From: Beta vulgaris subsp. vulgaris
Taxonomy: Eukaryota > Streptophyta > Magnoliopsida > Caryophyllales > Amaranthaceae
DNA: 64,000 bases
Assembly (NCBI RefSeq): GCF_026745355.1
Contig: NC_079204.1
Coordinates: forward strand, 53,712,532-53,776,531
Reading direction: 5' to 3'
The notes under the pieces were generated by a model, which saw only the letters and a program-made list of their open reading frames with translations, had not been told where the DNA came from and ran no database searches. Position numbers and translations under genes: made by a program. This document shows positions 1-11,169 of this stretch, piece after piece (position 1 is the stretch's first letter; the number at the start of each line of letters is the position of its first letter).

Positions 1-631
1 TTCAAACTAAAGGTATACCACAACCTCCTTCTCTCCCTCTTCTCTACTCTCTCCTCCAAAAACCCTAATCCTTTTCTTTTAACTTGAGGCTGTCATCATC
101 TTTTCGATGATGGTAAACCCCCAATTTTATTTTATTTTCTAATTTCCATTATTTTTAATTAATAATCTTCCATTTTCTCTCTTTTTAAGAGTTTTCTACC
201 CAATTTTTGGGTTCTTTATCTCCTTTTATGGGAATTTGAAGTTTAGTTTTATTCTCTTCCCACGTGGAAGTGTAAATATTGGTTTGAGAAATTGTTCTTA
301 TTGGTTAAAGTTCAAGACCATCAACATCGAAGTATTGGAAATTTAGATATGGTCAACATGGTTAAATCAATAGTTTTCGTTCTCAAACTATATATGTCAG
401 AATGAAAGACTTCCCCATCAATAGTTGCGTGATTCAGCAAACACAAGGGGGTTAGTTGTATTACGCGATCTGGTTCATTATAGTTTCTTCAAAGACAAAT
501 TTAATTTGATCTTGTCTGATTATATATTTGTTTTTTAATACTTATTATAGATGTCGTTTGACATTCAATTAATGAAATTTCTCTTTCAAAATAAATATTG
601 AATACTACTTTGGTAGTTTATATTAAACTAT
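1..631. other. Left edge, no gene recognised
   Basis: No coding region is recognisable. Bases 25-60 are CT-rich like a plant 5' leader, and a donor-like ATGATG/GTAAAC junction follows near 108-116, so the window may start inside the first exon of a + strand gene. No downstream exon could be found, so this is only a possibility. Confidence 0.25.
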
Positions 632-1018
632 GGGCATATTCGGTAATAACTTTTGAGGTAACTTCTAGTATTTTGACTAAGTCAAAACTCCAAAAATAGT
701 GAAAAGTTGTGTTGGTGGAGTAGTGTTTGGGGTACCTTTTGCAGTTTGAACTAGTATTTTAGAAAAGCCATAAATATTAGCTTTTTGTGTAGAGTTAGCT
801 TACGGAGTAGCTTTTGAAGACTGAATATAGTTTATTTTTGTTCTTTTTTTTTTTACATTAACAACTAGTTTTAACGAGCACTAGTCATCATAAAAGCTAT
901 CATAGTCAAACTCCAACAACTAATATTTTACAATTGACCGCTAGTATAACAACTGACAACTAATTTCACAGCTAAATGCTAATAGTTATAGCAACAACTA
1001 CTTTTGCCGAAAAATATG
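632..1018. mobile_element. MITE with imperfect terminal inverted repeats
   Basis: The left end (GGGCATATTCGG then TAATAACTTTTG) is loosely repeated in inverse at the right end, where the complement reads CATATTTTTCGGC followed by AAAAGTAG. The interior is AT-rich and non-coding. No target duplication is clear, so the superfamily is left open and the ends are approximate. Confidence 0.4.
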
Positions 1019-1106
1019 ATAACTCATTTTGGTTGTACATGTTTTCAACTGTTTCTAAATATATTGTCATAGACTTCTTTTTTTATCGGGTTCAGTTCCA
1101 TCACGT

Positions 1107-1261
1107 AAAAGTTACTTATTACCAAGGATGTCTTGGCCTAGTGGTTAAGATTGAGGTGATGTGAACGATAGGTCACATATTCAAATCTCCTCCATCTCTT
1201 TGTATTTTGTACTGTCTTCGTGGCTCATATGAATAAAAAATAAACGGAAAAGTTACTTATT
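1107..1261 (+). mobile_element. tRNA-derived SINE with 14-bp target site duplication
   Basis: The body at 1121-1247 begins with a tRNA-like head. It has a pol III box A (TGGCCTAGTGG, near 1133) and a box B-like stretch (GGTCACATATTCAAATC, near 1171), followed by a short tail ending in an A-rich run. It is flanked by perfect 14-bp direct repeats AAAAGTTACTTATT at 1107-1120 and 1248-1261, as expected of LINE-mobilised insertion. The family is not identified. The perfect duplication suggests a fairly recent insertion. Confidence 0.85.
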
Positions 1262-3782
1262 TTCCAAAAGTTTGATTTAATGTACTCACCGTGATAGGTA
1301 TTGTATCAAGAAAACTCTTAGAAGTAGTTTACTTGTAGCAAGAAAAAATTAAATTAAATTAAATTGAGGAATAGTACTATGAGTCTTAGATTGTCCTGCA
1401 AATTTGATTGATTTCTACCGAACAATATACATAACTACATAAGTCCTTGACGTCCATATTAAGTTGCTATCGCAAGTTCTGATAGATGACTTATGAGAGA
1501 TTGAGAGATGCCTCTTCTTAGGGTTAGTGGACCCTTTTTTTGAGGGGGGGTTAGTGGACCCTTTGTAGTAAAACTTGCACTTGTCAGATGTTAACCTTTT
1601 GGGGGGATATATGTAGGTTATTTTGTTAAAAAATACTCGTAGTTTAGTTTTGTTTAAGTTTCTTGAGATTATATGCTTCAAATACTAGCTACCTGATTTC
1701 TGCGTTCATGCAACAAGAAATACATTGCTCTAGAATATCATGTATGTGGAAAGAGTAAAATTTTTAAATTTGTCTAAAATATCATGTGAAATCATATGAT
1801 CATAGCAGCATCCACAAGTATGAATTAGATTCACCAACTTACTCCCCCCCCCCCCCCACCCCAAAAAACAAAACCAAATATTACTATATCCATATTTATG
1901 GAAGTAGTACTAGTACTAAAAAAGATCAACGAGAATGTTGTGACCTTTTCAGATTGTAAGGGAAAAAATTGTCTCACATGTAAAGACAGTGCTTAGAGAA
2001 AGCTTATATATGAGTTCGTTTTTCCGACACTGAAGGAGGAGATCGAGGTGACTAATTGATAAAGAATAGTTTTCTCTACATGATGTCTAGGATAATTCTA
2101 ATGTAAATTTTTATCTTAATTATATCAGTCTTAACAGATATACAGTCTATTTTCTATCACTAACATTTAAGTCTGATCTGGTGTAATATACTTCACGTAT
2201 CCACCAATGCCAACTTATCTTAAGTGCTTGTAATACGAAAACAAGCTTGAATTCATGTTCTTGAAGGTTTTCGGATCTTGTTGAAATTCTTGGAAGAATT
2301 GTAGTTATGTTAAGACTCATAGTAGAGTTATAGACTTGTTCAATAATATGCATCAATTATCTTAATTGTTTTATTAAAATTGTTGCATGGTTTCACTTTA
2401 CTCTTAAAGTGAACTTTTTTATGTAACCAACAATATGTCTTTTGATTCTTTGTGTTAGTTAAGTTAGTTAATTAAGGTAGCATGATTAGTTCGCAAAAAT
2501 GCCGAAAATCCATATACTCATCCTCTTATTAGTTGGCCATGTGATTCAGGACATATTTTAGAAAAGATTTACATATCTTTCCTAAATCTAATTTTAACGT
2601 GTGATTCTATTAATTTTTAGGAAAGTTTTCCTAAATCTCTTTTGTAATGCCTATTCAAAGATCCCTTCTCTCATGAATAAAATAAGTGTTGAGTTACAAA
2701 TTTTTGTATTTTGTTGTTGGACGAATTTTTCCAATTTTCAAAAAGTGAAACTAAAATCAAAAACCTTAAATTTAGGCGAATGAAACCTAAAAGTAAGCGA
2801 GTCTCTTCATGTTTATTGGTGGCGCATATATACACGATGCACACTCCATATGCCATGTGCGTTAAGGTATGTACCAAATACAAATTAAATATACTTGTGT
2901 TTTGTGTATACAAAAGATGCTATTTTTGAAGAGCTTACCATGTAATGGAAAGTTGCAAACCATTGTAGGCTATACAAGGGGTGCATTTCTTTAGCTGAAT
3001 TTCAACATTGAAATAACTACTCCGTCCACTCATCTTTAATAAAATTAGTGGAGGTGGATTTCATTAGAAGTAGTCAAGGTTGAGAATATATGTATTTAGA
3101 AACAGTTGAAAACATAACCAAAATTCCTGCTCTTTTATTCTATTTGAGATAGTCTCAACTTCCAACCATAACCAAAGTCTTGAAACAAACTTTACTCCAT
3201 ATAGCATTAGTGGTGGCATTCAATACAAACTTTACTCCTTTCACACGAGTCCTTTTTCTTTTTAGTTTCTACCTTTTTCTTCTCCAAAAATTGTCTAAAA
3301 GTCTGTAAATTGAGAACTGTAGCGAATATATAAAACGGAGGAAGTTTGTTGGTTGAGATGGTGTACATTTTTTGAGCATCAAGAATTTGCCTTTTGACGA
3401 CTTTACTTTTTTTTTTTTGATGATAATTAGAATATCATTCTTAATAATCACGTGATAAAAGTTTAATACATTCTCAGCCCTTAAAAATAAGCCTACAATC
3501 TAAAAAAAAAAAAAAAGGGAAACATTCTACACTACTAAAGAAAAAGGCCCTCCCTAAATCCTATGATCGGTGGGGTCGTTGGAGTAATAAAAGCAAAGGA
3601 CATTCATATTGATATAGCTAAGTGGTCCTTGTGATGATGACCAAAGAAGTTGTTGTTTCTCTGCCCTATAGATTGGGAAATTCGGATTAAAGGATGTCTT
3701 GATGAAACAAAAAATATTTATTGCCTTAGTTTTCAAATTTATAGACTCAGTCGTTGCGTAAATTTGATTCACACTACTATTG
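1262..3782. other. Intergenic, no gene recognised
   Basis: No coding region, RNA gene or complete element is recognisable. The stretch has a long poly-C tract near 1844-1858, several poly-A/T runs and AT-rich sequence. The short open frames here show no family features. Confidence 0.5.
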
Positions 3783-4391
3783 GAGCTCGTTTGATTATCG
3801 TTTGAACTTAATTTTTATGGGAATTCTTATTTCATGCAAAGTAAATCTCCTTGTCGATTTCCTAGGAAATGGCTTTTGGTGTTTGGTTGTGTATAGAAAT
3901 TTGTAATTAACATAGGAATTTCTAATCACCAAAGGAGGTTGGTGATTAATTTCCCACACTTCATAGGAATTTCCATTTCCTTAAAAATTCTATTTCTCAT
4001 GAATTCCCTATTTTTTGCATACCAAACAACTATCCTATTTTGTACTTCATAGAAAATTCAAGTTCCAGTGTGATAGAGTATAAATCTATTCATGGGGCCT
4101 CAACCATCAGCTTAAACTTTTGGTTGAGTTGGTCCTTTGACATGGTATCAGAGCCAGCGTGACAAAAAGTTCACGGGTTCGAATCTCATCCACCCCTCCT
4201 TTCTCAGTGGAATATTTAGCGCCAGGTATGAGGGAGACTTGTGCTTCATCCACACTTCAAGGCCAGAGGGCTCTTGCGTGAGGGAGCGTGATAGAGTGTA
4301 AATCTATTCCTGGGACATCAACCATCAGCTTAAACTTTTGGTTGAGTCGGTCCTTTGATACAATGAAATTTGAGGTGAACCAAACGATCTC
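3783..4391. mobile_element. Tourist-like MITE interrupted by a TRIM
   Basis: The left end GAGCTCGTTTGAT is matched in inverse by the right end (complement GAGATCGTTTGGT). The flanks are TTG on the left and TTA on the right, compatible with a mutated 3-bp PIF/Harbinger duplication. The inner sequence has paired motifs around CATAGGAATTTC. A TRIM-like element at 4071-4362 sits inside it, so the MITE is the older insertion. Confidence 0.55.
4071..4362 (+). mobile_element. TRIM-like miniature LTR retrotransposon
   Basis: Two near-identical terminal repeats of about 72-74 bp (4071-4142 and 4289-4362) start with TGATAGAG, end in CA, and share the core ACCATCAGCTTAAAC. Directly after the first repeat, TGGTATCAGAGCC (4143-4155) is the usual primer-binding site complementary to initiator Met tRNA. 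The interior of about 145 bp codes for nothing and ends in a purine-rich stretch. Terminal repeats, primer site and lack of coding capacity define a TRIM. It would depend on enzymes of larger elements. No clear 5-bp target duplication is visible. Confidence 0.8.
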
Positions 4392-6256
4392 TTAGTGTGG
4401 ACCAAAGCTACACTGTTATAATGTGAAAATTTGACTATTAATAATTTTAGTCATCTGTTAGTGGATTTTATGAGGAAAAAACTTTATAGCAAAGAATGCA
4501 TATTAGATTTATCGAAAGTAAGATCTTATGCGTAAATGAAACATATGACAGAAGTTTTATAATTTCGATTTTAATAAATTCAAGTACAATTCGATATCAA
4601 ATTTTCTAAACCCGTGGAAAAAGCTTCACAAACAAGATGTAGGATCATCGAATTTCGTTTATGGCTTGATCAACACCAAATCATTGAAGTACACAAATTA
4701 GCAGATTGGATAAATCGATGTAGAATTTTATAGCAATCTTTATATTATCTTTTAGCTCAAGTTAATTATTGTTGTAGATATCGTATGTAAAAACAATGAA
4801 CCACAAACATCATTTAGATATGGAGGAGGTAAAAAACAAAGAAAATACGGCAAAACAAGAATCTTCCACCATTTATATGCCGTGTTGCTAAAGTTTCTTC
4901 TCGAAAAAATAATTTTTCCTTTCCATATAAACAACATGAATCCTACTTTTGGATTCATTTTTTCTAAAAGTTTGTTTTCTTTTAACCTTTTTAGTTCTTT
5001 AATAATGACAACTCTGTTTTCATCTCTTTGTTTTTACTTTTCCTATAAAAATTACTGTCACCTCATCTGATCCCTGAATATGGAAACCATAAGAGAATTT
5101 TTTTCATATAAATTTGTAATAAAAAGGAGAATATATAGCTGGTTTCATATATCCCACTTAATTGACTTTGTGTTAGCATAAAATCTGAGATTATATGCTA
5201 ATAGTTTACAACATGTTCTAAATCACACAAAAAAAAACACTAGTTTAGTTCATGTTCATCAGTAATAATTTGATTTTTCCTGTTCAAAGCTTTAATTTCA
5301 TGCATCTTGCCACCTTTTTATTTAATTTCCTGTTTTTGCATCATTACTTTTGAAGTGCCCCCATGTTAAAGATTTCTTCAATTTATCTGAGGAGACATCT
5401 ATCCTGTAGTTTCTGACATTTTATTGATTCCACAATTAATGACTAATTAAACATTATGAAATCAAAATGGATAGGTTACTAAAGTGGTAAATCCAATAAT
5501 TTACCACAATCATAAAATTACAGTCGGTTTGTGTTTAAAATCTCGAACTATTAAGTATATTCTGAATTATTATTACCTCATCTGTCTTCGAAATATGAAA
5601 TTTCGAACTATTAAGTATATTCTGAATTATTATTACTCCATCTGTTTCTGAAATATAAGACATGTTAACCATTGTTACACGTAGCGGATTTCTTACTATA
5701 CAAAATTGCATAGTAGAAAATTCAACTATTAACAAACTCTTTTGATATGCATGCACAAAATAAACCTTACATATATTTCTTGATCTCAATAGTGAGAAAA
5801 TTAGAACTAAAAGAAACAAAAGGGTTTTGAATAGTCTTCTAATTTCATGATTAGTAGCTTAATTAGCTAAAAAAGATTATACTCCTACTATCAAGTCTAA
5901 CCACACCAACTAACTTCAAAGGAAAAAAGCAGACAAAATATTCATTACACCAACAACTCCATTATTAATGTCATTTATACCTTAGTGATCAATCTCAGCT
6001 GAAAAAATACATTTCATATATCAAAACAATAACAAATAATAATAATAATAATATATGAAACTCCAAACAAAATACTACAAAAAAAAAAGCAAAAAACAAA
6101 AAAAAAAGGCAAATTCTCAATAAATTATAGGAAGATCAAAATTTTTCATATACACTCCTAACATAGTAATTTGCAAAGTCTCAAAAGATCATAACTTTTT
6201 TTTTTCTACTGAAAAATAAAATGAGTAAAAAAATAAAATAAAAAAAAGACTAAAAC
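4392..6256. other. 3' flank of the CLE gene, AT-rich
   Basis: No second gene is recognisable. The part nearest the CLE stop codon (about 6000-6256) probably holds its 3' untranslated region; it is rich in A-runs on the + strand. A 60-bp tandem duplication lies at 5541-5660 and ends in a partial Stowaway-like terminus (TACTCCATCTG). Confidence 0.4.
5541..5660. repeat. 60-bp unit duplicated in tandem
   Basis: Two adjacent copies with a period of exactly 60 bp share CGAACTATTAAGTATATTCT and ATTATTATTACT at the same offsets. They differ at a few positions. They look like a simple local duplication, perhaps involving a MITE end. Confidence 0.8.
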
Positions 6257-6553
6257 TTATCTATTATGAAGTGGGTTTGGACCAGTATGAATTTTTCTTT
6301 TATCAGCTCCAAAAATATCATCACCATTTTGATCTTCTGCATTTCCTGCTTTATTTGTAGTAGAAGAAGAAGAAGAGAGAGATTTATGCCCTGTTTGGTG
6401 TTTTCCATGATTAATCTCAGAAGAAGAATAAAACCCACTTCTAAATTTATTAAATCTTCCATACCCAACTGCAAATGTTGGAGTTTTGAAGATTAATATT
6501 ATGAGTAATAACAGAGATAAACAAGCTAATTGCTGTTGTTTTTTCAGACCCAT
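6257..6553 (-). CDS. CLE: CLE-family signalling peptide precursor
   Basis: This is an intronless 98-residue precursor of a secreted CLAVATA3/ESR-related peptide. Residues 1 to about 29 form a signal peptide with a hydrophobic core (LSLLLLIILIF). Residues 30-85 are a hydrophilic, Ser/Asn-rich variable region. Residues 86-97 are the CLE motif RKIHTGPNPLHN, followed by one Arg and the stop. In known CLEs the dodecapeptide is cut out, hydroxylated at Pro (here positions 7 and 9 of the motif) and bound by LRR receptor kinases at the cell surface. Position 4 is His where most A-type CLEs have Pro, as in the CLE19-22-like group where this position varies. The start is firm: an in-frame stop lies one codon upstream. 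It has no neighbouring gene. Which Arabidopsis CLE it matches best cannot be settled here. Confidence 0.93.
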   Translation of the reverse strand: MGLKKQQQLACLSLLLLIILIFKTPTFAVGYGRFNKFRSGFYSSSEINHGKHQTGHKSLSSSSSTTNKAGNAEDQNGDDIFGADKRKIHTGPNPLHNR

Positions 6554-7160
6554 CTTTTAATATTTTCTCTGCTTCTTATCACAGCAACTTCTCTCAACAA
6601 TATAACTACAAATTCTCCAAACATATACACTTTTCAAAGTTGTAATATTAATAATAATGATTATATGGAAAGTTTTTTGCTTGTTTATTTGTGTGAAAGA
6701 AAGAAAGAAAGATGTGTTTTTTGTGGTTTGTTTGGTTGTTTTTACACTGAAATGTTTAGTAGAAGAAAGAAGAAGCTTTGGGTTTAGAGAAGTTGTTATT
6801 GTTATGAAGAAATAGTAGTCAATTTGAGGAAGAGAGAGAGTCAAAATGCATAGGTTTTGGTGATGATTTTAATATGTTTTTGGAGCAGAAGGCTGTTGTT
6901 GGAAACTTCTTATGGTTCTGATTTCAGAGCCTAATTTTTTGCTACAAAGCGCTTATTTCTAAATTCTAAGCACAAAGAAAGAGGGAACATGTAGAGAGAG
7001 AAAGTGTTGTGTTTTTAGTGTACTTGGAGTTGAATTTCAAAGTGTTTTTATTTTTGGATCTTTGGTGGTGAGAGTATAATAATACTACTACTACTAGTAG
7101 ATTGAGATTTTGAGAGAGCTATTTTTGTTGGTGGGCTAAAAACTTTTTATGGTAGAAAAG
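6554..7160 (-). promoter_or_regulatory. Leader and proximal promoter of the CLE gene
   Basis: Read on the minus strand, this stretch is rich in CT tracts (near 6830-6840, 6990-7005 and 7105-7115), typical of plant leaders and core promoters. An upstream open frame of 95 codons (6557-6844) is in the CLE frame and stops one codon before the CLE start. If the transcript begins beyond 6844, this would be an upstream ORF. No TATA box could be assigned with confidence. Confidence 0.4.
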
Positions 7161-8179
7161 TAAAGATGTGTGTGGTTCATTGTTGAAAACTTGGTTCATG
7201 TGAGGTCAATCATTTTCATTATGGAGATGGGAAAGTGTTAATCTTTTATGAATTAGGAGATAGTATAAGTCAACATTATTCACTAATAATATCTTTTTAC
7301 ATTGTGCATCTAGTATAAAATAGTATATGATTATGGTATTTATATTGAATATTAGTGATAGGAAGATACTTGGATTGGATTGTCATGTATTATGCATTCA
7401 TATTTGTTTTGTTATACGGTTTTTAATAAGACTTTTATTTTATTTCGTGTGAACTGTGATAATGTGTTTGATGGATTGACCTTATATAGATAACTTAACG
7501 TTAGATAAGTATGTGTATCAATACAAAGTAAATGTGTGTTAGGTTAATATGATTTTTTTTGATTGTTTTGTTAGGTTAATATGACTACCTTGTAATCGCA
7601 TTAATTGTGGGAGTATTTATTAGCAAGTTAGAATAATAAGACAAAATTCTCAATATGACACATGTGGAGGCCAATATATACTTGGTATTCCACTATGAAA
7701 TGTGGCTTATTATAAGTGAATCGCAAGTTGACTAAGTACATATATAATGGCTGATTCTGAAAAAGTCTGACATAGTTGTCATATCCTTTTTAGCATGGTT
7801 GTACCTGCTTAACTGATTACAAATTCATTTTACTTTCAAACAAAAGTAAAATTGATAATTAACACACTATCTACAACATTTATACCCATCCTAAACTACG
7901 ATCTGAGTTGATACTAAGTACACATGATCTTCTTAGGATCGATAATTGTCCCTATTAAGCAACGCATGTCTTTAAAAGATTTTATTTCCTCACTCATGCA
8001 TATTATAGATAACTTTATAGGATGCTACCTATTAAAAGTCTACTATACTCTTAGCCAAGCACACGTCTATCTGAATAGTAACTTATCATATAAACTCCTA
8101 AAAAATTAAGTAAGGTGTTTTTGTTGATATAAGTAGTACATCAAATCCTTTTAAGCAATCACGAGTTTCTATTACAATG
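7161..8179. other. Intergenic upstream of the CLE gene
   Basis: AT-rich sequence that could contain distal CLE promoter elements. No gene, RNA or intact mobile element was recognised. Confidence 0.4.
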
Positions 8180-9345
8180 TTTTATCACCATATACCCCTG
8201 ACAAATTTATGTTGCACCGTATACCATCGCAAGTTTCCAAATTCACCATATACGAACCCTCCACTTTTCAAAGAATACATCAAATTACCATTTTGACTAA
8301 CGATGTTAGGCTTTCATTAGCCATTAACCCCTAATACTCTTAATCCTAATTAACTAACTTAAACCTAAGCCAAACCTTAATCCTAACCCCCTAATCTAAA
8401 ACCCTAACCCTAACAACCCTCCCCCCACCCCTTACCCCACCACCCTAGCCCCTACTGCCCACCACCCCAGCCCCCCACTACCCTACCATCCCCTACCCCA
8501 CCAGCTTCCAGCCTCCACTGCCCCCACCCGCAACCCCTTACTGGCCCCCACTACCCCACCAGCCTGCAAACCCCTCCCCCTTCATACCTGCAACCTTCCC
8601 CTGCTACCCCCAGCGGCCCCCAATGCTCCTCCTTCCTTCGCGCCTCCCTTCCCTACCTCGTCGTGCTTGCTGCTACTCCCACTACTATATTCATGCCGAA
8701 GCTCTAAGGACCGATGAACTAAAGCCACCAGTTGCCAAAGTACGTCGAACTTCGACCCTTGAAAATCGACACCCCGACCACCAAATTCGTTCCCAGAAAA
8801 TCGCCCGGGGGGGCGGGGGAGAAATTCGACGGGGGAGGGGAAATCAAGTCGGGGGATGCGAGGGGGTGGGGGGGGTTGTAGGGGAGTGGGCTGGGTTAGG
8901 GTGGAGGGGTAGGGGTTGTAGGGGAGTGGGCTGGGTTAGGGTGGAGGGGTAGGGGTTGTAGGGGAGTGGGCTGGGTTAGGGTGGACTGTGGAGGGGTAGG
9001 GGTGGGGGCTGGGCTGGTAGGGGATTAGAGTTAGGGGTGGGTTATGGTTAGGATTAGGGTTAGTGTTACTGTTAGGATTAGAGTATTATAATTTAAGGAT
9101 TAGGGGTTAATGGTGGTAAAATCGTAAATAAAGCTAAGACTGAGTTAACGGTAGGGATGGGAAAGGGTCGGGTCTGGGTCCCTCCAACATGGTCCATGTA
9201 GGGTCCTGGACTCATGCCTATCTCTAGTTAACGGCAAGTAGGAAAGGGTATATGGTGCACTGTTTTCGAAAGTCATGGGTATATGGTGCATTTATGAAAC
9301 ATTGAGGGTATATGATGAATTTGTCGGGGACATTTGGTGAAAAAA
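8180..9345. mobile_element. Large foldback element (Mutator-like)
   Basis: The first about 180 bp and last about 150 bp are inverted repeats. The left arm reads TTATCACCATATACCCCTGA and the complement of the right arm reads TTTCACCAAATGTCCCCGA. Further in, CACCATATAC motifs and telomere-like CCCTAA words recur on the left, answered by GGGTTA words on the right. The interior is C-rich on the left half (8400-8640) and G-rich on the right half (8810-9060), so the whole element could fold back. No transposase is present. It resembles the non-autonomous Mutator-like foldback elements found elsewhere in this window, but no 9-bp duplication is visible. Confidence 0.65.
8871..8990. repeat. 40-bp G-rich tandem repeat, three copies
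   Basis: The word GTTGTAGGGG recurs at 8875, 8915 and 8955, giving an exact 40-bp period. Each unit also contains GGGCTGGGTTAGGGTGG. The dense GGG runs could form G-quadruplexes. The repeat lies in the G-rich half of the foldback element. Confidence 0.9.
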
Positions 9346-9408
9346 TCATAAGAAAAATATAAGTTTAGATAATGACTAATAAGTCTATATAAGTTCGGTT
9401 CAAGAATA

Positions 9409-9615
9409 ATAAGGTATGACACTCTCACAAAATGAGGTTTTTTTTACAGGAAAAAAACCAAACATATTATTAACTGCTCAAGCCTTACAAATCGGTCATA
9501 ACAGCACCAGCAACATCAGGATGATACTCCTCCAACCAGACACGAAAATCAGCAAACTTGCTACTCAACTTTGCTAAACTATGATAAGGTCTGACACTCT
9601 CACAAAATGAGGTTT
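9409..9615 (-). mobile_element. 5'-truncated LINE end with about 32-bp target duplication
   Basis: The inserted segment 9441-9583 reads on the minus strand as the last 30 or so codons of a LINE-like protein (including KFADFRVWLEEYHPD and a stop), a short 3' untranslated stretch and a poly(A) end. It is flanked by direct repeats of about 32 bp (9409-9440 and 9584-9615) that contain TGACACTCTCACAAAATGAG and differ at one base. Poly(A) end, severe 5' truncation and long duplication are the marks of target-primed reverse transcription. The encoded tail resembles the C-terminus of plant LINE RNase H regions. Confidence 0.8.
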
Positions 9616-9737
9616 AACAAGTTCAAATAAGGTTTATTAAGCATTGATATGTTCGGAGAAGTTCAGATAATCAAAAACAAGCTGAATAGAATAGACCCAT
9701 AATTAGAAACACAAGGATAACATGTTTATTACTATTA

Positions 9738-9996
9738 CTCCCTCCGTCCTCTATTAGTTTACCCCTTTTGACTTTTGACACTATTCACATACATGACTTT
9801 GACTATCTCTTGTAATTTGTATTTAAGGAAAAATATAGTCATGTGAGATCTTGTTGGATTCGTCTCAATGTGTATTATCCAAATATCAGCTTTTTGTAAT
9901 TTTTGCTTATCGAAATTAGAGATAATTAAGGTTCAAATTAGTATCTCGGCAAATGTGCCCCAAAGAAAGGGGTAAACTAATAGAGGACGGAGGGAG
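9738..9996. mobile_element. Stowaway MITE
   Basis: This is a 259-bp element flanked by TA on both sides. Its ends are inverted repeats of at least 30 bp beginning CTCCCTCCGTCCTCTATTAG. The terminal CTCCCTCCGTC is the hallmark of Stowaway (Tc1/mariner-derived) elements. It is non-coding. Confidence 0.92.
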
Positions 9997-10116
9997 TATT
10001 TGATAAAGGAAGGCCTTAAAACACTATTTATTTCCAACAGGAGTAAGCATAGAATTAAGAAGAAAAAGTTGTCTCCCTTAATAATTTTCTTTTTTACAAC
10101 TTTTGTTTTTGGCTAA

Positions 10117-10493
10117 GGCTATGTTTAGTTCACCTGAAATTTTCTGATCTGAACTTATCTGATCTGATCTGAACTTATTTTTTCTGATCTGATCTGAACT
10201 TATTTTTTCTGAACTGATCTGATTACAAGATCTTATCTTTTAGATTTCTCTCAATATATAAGAAAAAATATAGTCATGTGGGGTCTTGTTTGATTCGTCT
10301 CAATGAGTACTTTATTAATATTCAATTATTATAATTTTTACTAATATGTAATGAAAGATATTTAATAGTAAAAATGAGTTTTTAAAACTGACAGATCTGA
10401 TCTGATCTGATCTGAACTTATTTTTTCTGATCTGATCTGATTAGATCTGATTAGATCTGAAATAAGCAAAAATAAGGTGAACTGAACATAGCC
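10117..10493. mobile_element. Tourist-like MITE, GGCTATGTTTAGTTC family
   Basis: This 377-bp element starts GGCTATGTTTAGTTCACCT and ends with its near-exact inverse complement. TAA target duplications lie at 10114-10116 and 10494-10496, as for PIF/Harbinger elements. The subterminal regions are arrays of CTGATCTGAACTTATTTTT, possible transposase-binding repeats. Relatives of the same family lie at 55689-56632 and 56633-56989. Confidence 0.9.
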
Positions 10494-10496
10494 TAA

Positions 10497-11161
10497 GTAA
10501 GCTTGGATGACAAGCAAATGTTATATAATCTAGTATTTGCTAAGTATATTAAAAAGAAGTTTACAAGTGGATAATCCAAAAAGGAACATTACCAAAAAAG
10601 GAGCTTAACCTTTTTCTCCCCCAAAAAGTTGCCAGAAATCAGGTTTTAGAGGGAGAAAGAAGGCAATAAATTGTTCTATCTGAATGTCTTAAAGACTTCA
10701 CTCAACTACTGATATTTATTACTACAACTGCTTCACTAATAACATCTTTGTTTTAAATCATTGTCTTTTTTTTTTTTTTACTCTTTTATTGTTTATCATA
10801 ATATTCAATACTTTACCTACAAACAGTGTCAACTTTATTCAGAATGGTGCCATACAATTCTCTTTCTTCTCTTTTCAATTAATGTGCTTGCTACTATTGT
10901 CTTCTACTCCCATATTTTTTTTCTTTTCCTATTTTAATTTCATTGTTGTGATCAGCAATTTAGCACGATTTAGTTTTTTCATAAGAAGAATTGCAAAAGA
11001 AAAGAGAGACAAAGAGAAATTGCACCATTCCCCCTACATAATTGAAATTTGCATTTTAAAGGCCTTTGATGATTTTTGTGTCTTCCAATATGTTTATGGG
11101 TAAGTAGCTGCATGTTCTGTTTTGTAGAAACGGTAAAGAGTTGCATAACTTACGCAGAATC
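10497..11161. other. Intergenic, no gene recognised
   Basis: The stretch is T-rich on the + strand. The open frame at 10789-11103 is low in complexity and shows no domain; it is treated as chance. Confidence 0.4.
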
Positions 11162-11169
11162 AGTAATAT

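Noticed and set aside
8623..8952. 109-codon open frame ending in Gly/Val-rich sequence
   Set aside because: It runs through the foldback element and the 40-bp tandem repeat and has no domain.
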